From an uncultured Candidatus Saccharibacteria bacterium (GTDB lineage: Bacteria > Patescibacteriota > Saccharimonadia > Saccharimonadales > Saccharimonadaceae): a DNA stretch of 41,260 bases. Of the stretch, positions 25,261-33,117 are shown piece by piece. The translations under genes were made by a program, and so were the position numbers. The notes below the pieces were generated by a model. The model was not told where the DNA came from. It ran no database searches and saw only the letters and a list, made by a program, of their open reading frames with translations. Every line of letters begins with the position of its first letter. Position 1 is the first letter of the stretch. Location of the stretch: positions 1 through 41,260 of the forward strand of contig CANBEI010000006.1 of the NCBI GenBank assembly GCA_947367565.1. The letters run 5' to 3'.

Positions 25261-25611
25261 TTATATTATTTTACCACGATTTTGATAGACATAAGCTAAA
25301 TCAGCACTATATTTTTCTGTTTCTATTGCTATTCGTCGATAGATATCGTCTACGGTTACCACCGGCCGTTTGGCTGCCCATTTACCAACTTGCTCCGCCA
25401 CCTTAGAAGCGACAACTTCCGCTGTTCCTACTGGCATCTTGAGGGCTTTCGCCTCGCGCAATAGTTCTTCTCTCAACTCCTTTTCGCTAAAGATTACGGG
25501 TTGACTTTTATTGCGTCGTTTTATGCCGGTTGCGGCTATGGGTTGACAAGCACTCCGCTTACGCTTAATTCTAAGACGTTTTTGCTTTTCTTCACTAGAC
25601 TTCTCTGTCAT
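25261..25611 (-). CDS. ATP-cone domain protein
   Basis: AEVVASKVAEQVGKWAAKRPVVTVDDIYRRIAIETEKYSADLAYVYQNRGKII. Confidence 0.65.
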   Translation of the reverse strand: MTEKSSEEKQKRLRIKRKRSACQPIAATGIKRRNKSQPVIFSEKELREELLREAKALKMPVGTAEVVASKVAEQVGKWAAKRPVVTVDDIYRRIAIETEKYSADLAYVYQNRGKII

Positions 25612-26300
25612 ACTAGAACCTCAAAAGTAAACAAGAAGAATCCCAGCGCCAAAAATCCTACACATGTCAACAATCGAAAGAATAATTTATGTTTCACTCT
25701 CCATCTTTGAATGTCTACTACGGTTTGCCCTTTACGTATTGCAAATCGTAGCACAATTGGCGGCACAATAGTGATAATCGTATACATTGCTACCGCAAGA
25801 ATCTGATATAAGTGTGGCAGGACCAAAATGCTATTCGCCGCGACCACGAATAAGACTATTGTAAATGGCATTTCTGCTAGGCTCGTCAAAACTCCCAACG
25901 AGAATGCCTCGGTATTGCTATTGGTCGTCTTCGCACGCTTATCAATAAATCGTGCCACGCTCCGAGGCAACCACAGTTCCGTACTCTTTCCGCGCCGATA
26001 ATAGAAGAACCACGTCGCAATCGCCAGCGCCACTAACATTCCTACTACGATTACAAGCTCCTCAATGTATAGGGGCTTCTCAAAATAACGGTCAAGAACA
26101 AAAATCGTCGCTGCAAGTCCCAAAAACACCAACATTCCCATTCCAGAAATGTAGCTATCTACTAGAAAACGCGTCTTTTTCCGCACATGCTTACCAAGGC
26201 TTGCATGATAAAGCAACAGTAACGCTCCCAAACTAAGCTGTAAAGTCGCGTGAATCACCGCGGCCAAAAACACCTCACTAAAGGGAACTATCATCTCCAT
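25608..26300 (-). CDS. Multi-pass membrane protein
   Basis: About six hydrophobic segments; leaderless promoter. Confidence 0.7.
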   Translation of the reverse strand: MEMIVPFSEVFLAAVIHATLQLSLGALLLLYHASLGKHVRKKTRFLVDSYISGMGMLVFLGLAATIFVLDRYFEKPLYIEELVIVVGMLVALAIATWFFYYRRGKSTELWLPRSVARFIDKRAKTTNSNTEAFSLGVLTSLAEMPFTIVLFVVAANSILVLPHLYQILAVAMYTIITIVPPIVLRFAIRKGQTVVDIQRWRVKHKLFFRLLTCVGFLALGFFLFTFEVLV

Positions 26301-26360
26301 ACCAAAATTATATCACACTTATGCTTGCTAATTTTTTTCATTTTGTGCTATGCTCCGTTC

Positions 26361-27947
26361 ATGAAGAAATTTTTACATCATTTTCGGTTCAGTCTACTGT
26401 TTGGTACTGCGATTTTAAGTTGCTGTGGCTGTCAAATTAGTCCCATTATTGCTTCCTCTTCTCGGCTATTGCAAGAGTATCAGGCAGACAATTCAACAGT
26501 CGATGGGCCTAACCCTGATAATCCTGACTCTGACTTGCCGAAAGAACCAGATGATAGTTTCAAATTCACAACCGATCTCATAATTCAAGCTGTTAATCCT
26601 GGCTATACTATCGATGAGGCTCAAAATGTCGGCGAGCTCATCGAGTTGCAGAAAATTGTCGACACTCCTGATTTTTCGCTCGCTGGTTATGGACTTCGTT
26701 ATACGAACTCCAGCGGTAAAACCACCCTCCTCCTTGACTTTGCGGAGGGAAGCCTTATGACTGGCGAGACTCTCCTCATGCGTTACGCTCGGTCGCCAGC
26801 TAGCGATCGGGCGGACGCGACCTATATGACGACGCTCGCTATGGCGAATGGCCGGATTGAATTAACTTATCATAATGAAACCATCGACCAAGTTTGCTGG
26901 GGGAGCGGCGAGGGTTGTTTATCGAGCTTCAAGAGCGCCAAACCCACTACGCTAGTGCGCAATTCTGATACTGGGAACTTTGAACATATTATTGACTATG
27001 AACCCGATTTCGACCCATCTCAGCCCTCGCTCATCCTTCCGCCGACTCCGGATAGCCCTGACGGATCTAACGACAATTCTACCGAAACCACCTCGCGCTG
27101 CTACGATTTAGAATTTTCTGAAATTCTTGCTTATTATGCGAACGACAAGTCCGAACAATTTATTGAACTTTATAATCCTTCTGGTCAGACAGTTGTCATG
27201 GACCGATGCGCGCTTCGCTATAAGAACAAAACCTATTACCTCTCTGGAGAAATTACCGCCGATGGCTATTATGCCTACTATCCGTCAGCCCAGACTACTA
27301 GCTTTAGTCTGACAAAAAATCCCAATTCCTCTAATACAATAGAACTCATAGACACCAACGGGGCAACCGTCGACACCCTAGTCTATAATCATGGTCAGAA
27401 AAAGTCTACTAGCTATGCTCGTTTCTATACTACTGGTAGTGAAGAAATTTGGGATCTGACCTACGCACCTACTCCGGGCAGCGCAAATGCCTATCAAGAA
27501 TTTCGCACTTGTCCTGCGGGCAAAACTATCAATCCCGACACTGGTAACTGCGTCAACATAACTTCCAGCTCAGGTACCACGGTTTGTCCCGAAGGGAAAT
27601 ATCTCAATCCTCTGACTGGACGTTGTAAGAAAATCGCCGAGTCCAGCGGGGCAAAAGAGTGCAAGGCTGGTTACGAGCGTAATCCTGAAACTAATCGCTG
27701 CCGTAAGATTACCTCTAACAACGATGGCGCGACCTACGCTCTCGTTCCCAATACATCTTCTAGCAAATCGGTCTTCATTGCCGCCGGCATCGTAGCACTT
27801 ATCATTTCGGCTGGAACAGTCTATATTATTTTACAATTCCGTCGTGAAATTGCCCGAACGGCGCGCAAAACTATCCAACGCCTCAATCACGTTCGCAAAT
27901 ACCTGATCGCGCGGCGCATCAGCCTTCACCGGAAGAAGCAGCCCTAA
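26361..27947 (+). CDS. Surface protein with lamin-tail domain, three Cys-rich repeats and a C-terminal TM
   Basis: FSEILAYYANDKSEQFIELYNPSGQTVVM...; CPAGKTINPDTGNCVNI/CPEGKYLNPLTGRCKKI/CKAGYERNPETNRCRKI; TM then basic tail. Confidence 0.8.
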   Translation: MKKFLHHFRFSLLFGTAILSCCGCQISPIIASSSRLLQEYQADNSTVDGPNPDNPDSDLPKEPDDSFKFTTDLIIQAVNPGYTIDEAQNVGELIELQKIVDTPDFSLAGYGLRYTNSSGKTTLLLDFAEGSLMTGETLLMRYARSPASDRADATYMTTLAMANGRIELTYHNETIDQVCWGSGEGCLSSFKSAKPTTLVRNSDTGNFEHIIDYEPDFDPSQPSLILPPTPDSPDGSNDNSTETTSRCYDLEFSEILAYYANDKSEQFIELYNPSGQTVVMDRCALRYKNKTYYLSGEITADGYYAYYPSAQTTSFSLTKNPNSSNTIELIDTNGATVDTLVYNHGQKKSTSYARFYTTGSEEIWDLTYAPTPGSANAYQEFRTCPAGKTINPDTGNCVNITSSSGTTVCPEGKYLNPLTGRCKKIAESSGAKECKAGYERNPETNRCRKITSNNDGATYALVPNTSSSKSVFIAAGIVALIISAGTVYIILQFRREIARTARKTIQRLNHVRKYLIARRISLHRKKQP

Positions 27948-28469
27948 TTCCTGATAATGTTTTAGAACAGGTACGGTTTTCTCGCGATATTCATTGATCC
28001 GCGTCTGAAATATCGCCGGGTCGGCATCATCCGCCCTCAGCCCGCGATCGTTCAAGAGCTTCGCCGCCTCCCAACGCTCAATTGCATCTTGTTCCGAGAG
28101 TTGTAACATGACCACTGCGCGAATCGGATGCCCACTCTCTCGTGCCACGCTCATTACTTGATCCTCTTCGCCTTCCCAGCGCCCAATTGATGACAAAACT
28201 AAAGGGTAGTTTAATAGCTCATTTTTTTCAAAATACGGCAAGACCCATTCATAAAACACATTTGATGGCATTAACTTACCTTCGCCCGTGTGATTCTGCT
28301 GTGTTGATTTTTCTAACGCTCGCACGATAATGCCTGAAGACAAAAATTTCCCCCCAATCGTTTCCGCGAGTCGCACCCCCACCGTATCTTTACCGCTCAT
28401 CGGCAAACCGAAGATATTTATGCTCCCGCGCCCGAGCCAAGTCTTAATATTCTGTATCTGTTCTTCCAT
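27831..28469 (-). CDS. Adenylate kinase-family nucleoside monophosphate kinase
   Basis: NIFGLPMSGKDTVGVRLAETIGGKFLSSG P-loop and NMP-binding pattern. Confidence 0.75.
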   Translation of the reverse strand: MEEQIQNIKTWLGRGSINIFGLPMSGKDTVGVRLAETIGGKFLSSGIIVRALEKSTQQNHTGEGKLMPSNVFYEWVLPYFEKNELLNYPLVLSSIGRWEGEEDQVMSVARESGHPIRAVVMLQLSEQDAIERWEAAKLLNDRGLRADDADPAIFQTRINEYREKTVPVLKHYQELGLLLPVKADAPRDQVFANVIEALDSFARRSGNFTTEL

Positions 28470-28506
28470 ATATTGATTATAGCATAAAATCCAATCTGTC
28501 GCCCAT

Positions 28507-28544
28507 CTAGCACTATTGCGAAAAGAGTGCTAATTTGCTATAAT
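28507..28544 (+). promoter_or_regulatory. CIRCE element overlapping the hrcA promoter
   Basis: CTAGCACTA-N9-GAGTGCTAA; TTGCGA-N17-TATAAT. Confidence 0.8.
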
Positions 28545-28550
28545 GAAAGT

Positions 28551-29306
28551 ATGAGTTTGACAAAACGCCAAGAGGGAATCCTCTTTGCAATTATTGAAGA
28601 ATACGCTGAGTTGGCTACTCCAGTTGGTAGCGTTACTCTGGCAAAACTTTTTGACGTATCTTCGGCTACGATCCGTGCCGAGATGGCTCGCCTCGAAGAA
28701 TACGGCTATATTGCTCAACCGCACACTTCCGCTGGTCGTGTCCCGACTGACGCAGGGTATCGCTATTATGTGAATACTCTGTCGGAAAATCCTGAAGAAG
28801 TCGAATCTGCGATTCCGCTACGTCGCGAAACGCCCGATGACAAGCCTCTTGAGCGGGGGAACCGTGTACTTGAAGTTCGCATTAGCTCGCAGACTCGTGC
28901 CGATTTTGCAATTCGTGGCGCCGTCGATTCGCTAGTTGAGCTGACTGGCAATCTTGGCTTAGCTACGATCGGCGACCAGCTATACATGTCTGGTATCGCT
29001 CGACTTTTTACTCAGCCTGAGTTTCTTGACAATCAGCGCGTCCAGGCCGTCGCGAAGTTGCTCGACAATCTGGAACCTTGGCTTCGTGAGGCTGCACCTG
29101 GTCAGCCGCTCAATATCTTTATTGGCCAAGAAAATCCTATCGGCAAAACTTCTCAAGTTTCTTTAATCGTTAGCCGTTTCCGTTCGCCATATTCCGATCG
29201 GAGCTATATTGGCGTGCTTGGCCCGACTCGTCAAAATTACGCCCGTGTCATGTCGCTCGTGCGTCAAGCTGGTGTCATGCTGGAAAATGCATTATCTCTA
29301 AAATAA
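28551..29306 (+). CDS. hrcA: Heat-inducible transcription repressor HrcA
   Basis: SSATIRAEMARLEEYGYIAQPHTSAGRVPTDAGYRYYV; CIRCE upstream; grpE downstream. Confidence 0.95.
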   Translation: MSLTKRQEGILFAIIEEYAELATPVGSVTLAKLFDVSSATIRAEMARLEEYGYIAQPHTSAGRVPTDAGYRYYVNTLSENPEEVESAIPLRRETPDDKPLERGNRVLEVRISSQTRADFAIRGAVDSLVELTGNLGLATIGDQLYMSGIARLFTQPEFLDNQRVQAVAKLLDNLEPWLREAAPGQPLNIFIGQENPIGKTSQVSLIVSRFRSPYSDRSYIGVLGPTRQNYARVMSLVRQAGVMLENALSLK

Positions 29307-29318
29307 GGAAGGAATTAT

Positions 29319-29849
29319 ATGAAAAAAGTCAAAATCGAAGAAAACTCCCCGGAAGACATTGCTGCGCAGCCTGACGAAATTATAGACTCCACTCGAGTAC
29401 CCGATTCTGCTACTCAATCTGAAGCAGAAACTGTCACTGCGCAAGCTGACACGACGGCCGAATTACTTGGCGATCTCCAGCGCACTCGTGCTGATTTTGA
29501 GAACTATCGCAAGCAAGTCGAAAGCCAGAAAACTCTCGCCATGTCTGCCGCGAAATATGCCACCGTCGAGAAATTTCTTCCGCTTGTCGACGATTTTGAG
29601 CGCGCGCTGAGTGCTTACCCCGAGCAGCTTTCTCCTCTACGCAAGAATTTTGACAAAACTTTAGCCAATCTCGGTCTAGCGCAGATTGATTCTACTCCTG
29701 GCACTGAATTCAACCCCGATCTCCATGAAGCGGTTTCCGTCGAAAATGGCGAGGGTGATACCGAAGTTATCGCTGAAACTCTGCGCCCCGGCTATCTTTA
29801 TGACGGTTCAGTTATCCGCGCGGCGATGGTCAAAGTCAAGCATAAGTAA
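29319..29849 (+). CDS. grpE: GrpE nucleotide exchange factor
   Basis: RTRADFENYRKQVE...VEKFLPLVDDFERAL...FNPDLHEAVS...GYLYDGSVIRAAMVKV. Confidence 0.95.
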   Translation: MKKVKIEENSPEDIAAQPDEIIDSTRVPDSATQSEAETVTAQADTTAELLGDLQRTRADFENYRKQVESQKTLAMSAAKYATVEKFLPLVDDFERALSAYPEQLSPLRKNFDKTLANLGLAQIDSTPGTEFNPDLHEAVSVENGEGDTEVIAETLRPGYLYDGSVIRAAMVKVKHK

Positions 29850-29908
29850 TATCCGCGAAACCATAGACATTTTCCATATTTTCGTTAAAAACTGCTATAA
29901 TAATATAT

Positions 29909-30997
29909 ATGGAAACACATGGGAGCAATCTTGAGACGATTCGTCGTCGCGTCCGCGCCAGCGATTATTTGGTAGTGGCACAGCTTTTCCTCCAAGACAA
30001 TTATCTACTTTCGCGCAAGCTAACTTTTGACGATATTAAGCCTCGTCTTCTTGGTCACTGGGGAACTTGCCATGGCATTGATGTCGCCTACGCTAATCTT
30101 AAGTACTACTTTAGCAAAAGCGCTAATACCGACCATTCCGCTTCTGCTAGTAGTAAGCAGAAGTTAGAAGATTTCGACCCCTTTGCCGTAAAGCAAAAGT
30201 CCCAGGACAATGACGATAGTTATCATTCCGAGCCCCGTATCCCGGATCCGAATTTTTATTTTGTTCTCGGTCCCGGTCACGGTTTTCCTGCGCTCCAAGC
30301 AAATTTATTCCTCGACGGCGAACTTGCTAAAGTCGACGATCGAGCCACCCTTGACGAAAAAGGTATTGCTTATATCTGCCGCAATTTCTCCTGGCCTGGC
30401 GGGTTCCCGTCCCACGCTAGCCCTTTTACTCCCGGCGTGATTTGTGAAGGTGGAGAATTAGGCTATGCTCTTGGCGCAGCTTATGGTTATGTGCTGGGTC
30501 ATCCTGAGCGCACTGTCGCAGTTATGCTTGGCGATGGGGAATTAGAGACCGCCTCCGCTTTAGCTTCGCTAAATCTCGTCAAAACTTCCGGTAGCCACCT
30601 TTATCATGGAAAAGTTTTGCCGATTTTACATCTCAACGGCTACAAAATTTCTGGCCCGACTCTATACGGTCGCAAGTCAGAGCGCGAGCTGAACGAAATG
30701 ATTCGCGGTTTTGGCTATACGCCGGTCGAAATCAACGGCGATAGACCCGAAACTTTTCAAGACGCTCTATCCCGAGCCGAAAAATACGAATATCCATTCT
30801 TTATTTTGCATACCGAAAAAGGTGCGACCGGCCCGACCGAAGTTCATGGTAAAAAGGTTGCCGGCAACTACCTTGCTCATCAGATTCCTTTGCCGAATGC
30901 AAAAGAAGACGCCGACGAGCTTAAAATCCTCGAAGATTGGCTCACGAGCTATCATTTCAATGAACTATTTGATACGAAGAAAGGATTTCGGTTATGA
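29909..30997 (+). CDS. Phosphoketolase N-terminal half (TPP-binding)
   Basis: DIKPRLLGHWGTCHGIDVAYANL, LGPGHGFPALQANLFLDGEL, FSWPGGFPSHASPFTPGVICEGGELGYALGAAYG, MLGDGELETA, LPILHLNGYKISGPT. Confidence 0.9.
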   Translation: METHGSNLETIRRRVRASDYLVVAQLFLQDNYLLSRKLTFDDIKPRLLGHWGTCHGIDVAYANLKYYFSKSANTDHSASASSKQKLEDFDPFAVKQKSQDNDDSYHSEPRIPDPNFYFVLGPGHGFPALQANLFLDGELAKVDDRATLDEKGIAYICRNFSWPGGFPSHASPFTPGVICEGGELGYALGAAYGYVLGHPERTVAVMLGDGELETASALASLNLVKTSGSHLYHGKVLPILHLNGYKISGPTLYGRKSERELNEMIRGFGYTPVEINGDRPETFQDALSRAEKYEYPFFILHTEKGATGPTEVHGKKVAGNYLAHQIPLPNAKEDADELKILEDWLTSYHFNELFDTKKGFRL

Positions 30998-32166
30998 TTG
31001 ACATTGTTGATAACCCCGGCAAGGACAAATTCTCTCCAGCTCGTAGTATCGGTGCTATCATGGCTGATTACATGTCGAAGCACGAAGACTTTTATCTCTT
31101 TTCGCCCGACGAGACCACCAGCAACAAGCTCGACGCAGTCTACGAAGTCTCTGAGCGTGCTTGGAATCTCCCACGCCAAGGATTCGATTTGCCCGAATCC
31201 GCGAATGGTCGGATCGTCGAGATGCTTTCCGAGAATGCCTTGTTTGCTTGTATGGTCGGTCACCTCGTCGCTGGCGAACCTGCCGTCATGACGAGTTATG
31301 AAGCTTTTTTCGCTATCATCACCGCGCAGATTCTCCAGCATCTGAAATTCCTCGACCAATCTGCCGGCGTGAAATGGCGCCCAGATTACCCCGCTGCAAA
31401 TTTCCTCTCGACCAGTACCTGTTGGCGCCAAGATCACAATGGCTTCACCCATCAATCCCCAGCCCTGATTTCTACGCTGCTCAGTATCCCGAGCAATCAT
31501 GCGAACTGTCTCTTCCCGGTTGATGATGTTGCGGCCGAGGCTAGCTTTATCTATATGATGCGTTCGACAAATGTTGTAAATCTTACAACATTTAACAAAA
31601 CCGACCAGCCTCGCTGGCTTGACTCGCACCAGGCTGACGATCAATTTAGCCAAGGTGGTGCTAGTATCTTCGATTTTGCTTCGGACGATAATCCCGATTA
31701 CATTTTTACTGCCGCTGGCGATATTGTCTCCTGCGAAGCCCTAAAAGCCATAGAAATTCTCCGCAAAGACCTTCCGGAAAAGAAATTCCGCTTCGTCAAT
31801 ATCTCAGCTCTGTCTTACGAAGCGATTGGCACGACCGAGTGTAAGCTTAGCCCGAGCAAGTTCCAGGAGCTCTTTACGCCTGACAAGCCGATTATTGCTA
31901 ATTTTCACGGCTACCCGGCAACCCTGAGGCAAATTCTTAGTAATTACACTGATACGAAACGCCTCAAGGTGCACGGTTTTCTCGAAAAGGGCAGCACGAC
32001 GACGCCGTTTGAGATGCTGAGTATGAATCGCGCCTCCCGGTATCACCTCGCGATTGATGTCGCTAAGCTCGAAAAACGCAATGATCTGGTCGAAAAATAC
32101 GAAAAAGTCCTCGCCGAGAACACTAGGTACGCTCGTGAATACGGTGTCGACCAAATTGATGTTTAG
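30994..32166 (+). CDS. Phosphoketolase C-terminal half
   Basis: FSPDETTSNKLDAVYEV, MLSENALFACMVGHLVAGEPAVMTSYEAFF, TCWRQDHNGFTHQSP, ANFHGYPATLRQIL, HGFLEKGSTTTPFEMLSMN; overlaps the previous ORF by ATGA. Confidence 0.9.
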   Translation: MIDIVDNPGKDKFSPARSIGAIMADYMSKHEDFYLFSPDETTSNKLDAVYEVSERAWNLPRQGFDLPESANGRIVEMLSENALFACMVGHLVAGEPAVMTSYEAFFAIITAQILQHLKFLDQSAGVKWRPDYPAANFLSTSTCWRQDHNGFTHQSPALISTLLSIPSNHANCLFPVDDVAAEASFIYMMRSTNVVNLTTFNKTDQPRWLDSHQADDQFSQGGASIFDFASDDNPDYIFTAAGDIVSCEALKAIEILRKDLPEKKFRFVNISALSYEAIGTTECKLSPSKFQELFTPDKPIIANFHGYPATLRQILSNYTDTKRLKVHGFLEKGSTTTPFEMLSMNRASRYHLAIDVAKLEKRNDLVEKYEKVLAENTRYAREYGVDQIDV

Positions 32167-32292
32167 TTTGACATTTTTAAACATGTGTGCTATAATGAGA
32201 GTATAACCTCCTAGAGGTATAGATTTTGACGTACTGTTTTGTCTTTTGCTCGTACATCTGCGCTTGTTATACAATATAAATATAAGGAAAAC

Positions 32293-33042
32293 ATGGATTT
32301 TATAATTTTAATTATTACGATTTTACTTTTAGCCGAGACTAGCATTCTATTGTTAAAATCTCGTCAAAAGCCGCTCCTTAGTAGTCAGAAACGTAAGGTT
32401 TACGTTGACACGTCGGCCTTAATGGATCCGCGGTTGGTCGCGGTCGCGCAGACTGGATTCTTGAGCGATGAAATGATCGTCCCGCGTAGCGTGATTGCCG
32501 AACTGCAACTTCTCGCCGACGGAAAAGATCATGATAAGCGTGTGCGCGCCCGCGCTGGGCTTGATGCTATCCGCGAGCTGGAGCGGGTCGTCTATTTTAA
32601 CCTAACGATTTTGGACGACCCGCTCGACCACACCCCGGTCGACAACCGTCTCCTTGAACTAGCAAAAGCCGGGCGTGGCGCGATTTTGACCAACGACTTC
32701 AATCTTCAAAAAGTTGCCGCCACTGGCCATATCGACGTACTCAATCTCAACGCTCTTGCGCTTGTCTTGCGTAATGAATATTTGCCCGGTGAACGCGCTA
32801 CGGTCAAACTCGTTTCGACTGGTAGCGGTCCGAATCAGGGCGTCGGCTATCTAAAAGATGGTACTATGGTGGTCGTCGACAAGGCTAAGAGCCATATCGG
32901 TAAGGAAGTCGAAGTCGAGTTTGAGCGCCTGAACCAAACTGCCGCTGGCACAATGATGTTCGCCAAACTCACTCCAAACGCCAAGCCCTCCAAGACTCCC
33001 CGCCAGACTAAGACCAAAACTCGCAAAACTAGCCAAAAATAA
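32293..33042 (+). CDS. PIN-TRAM domain protein (YacL-like), N-terminal TM
   Basis: VYVDTSALMDPRLV...ILTNDFNLQKVA...GVGYLKDGTMVVVDKAKSHIGKEVEVEF. Confidence 0.85.
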   Translation: MDFIILIITILLLAETSILLLKSRQKPLLSSQKRKVYVDTSALMDPRLVAVAQTGFLSDEMIVPRSVIAELQLLADGKDHDKRVRARAGLDAIRELERVVYFNLTILDDPLDHTPVDNRLLELAKAGRGAILTNDFNLQKVAATGHIDVLNLNALALVLRNEYLPGERATVKLVSTGSGPNQGVGYLKDGTMVVVDKAKSHIGKEVEVEFERLNQTAAGTMMFAKLTPNAKPSKTPRQTKTKTRKTSQK

Positions 33043-33066
33043 TCATAAGTTTAAACCCACAAACAA

Positions 33067-33094
33067 CTATAGGAGCTCAACTGAGCTCCTATAG
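33067..33094. terminator. Near-perfect palindrome between convergent genes
   Basis: CTATAGGAGCTCA-AC-TGAGCTCCTATAG. Confidence 0.6.
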
Positions 33095-33117
33095 CCATCT
33101 TATAGACTATTTTCTAC

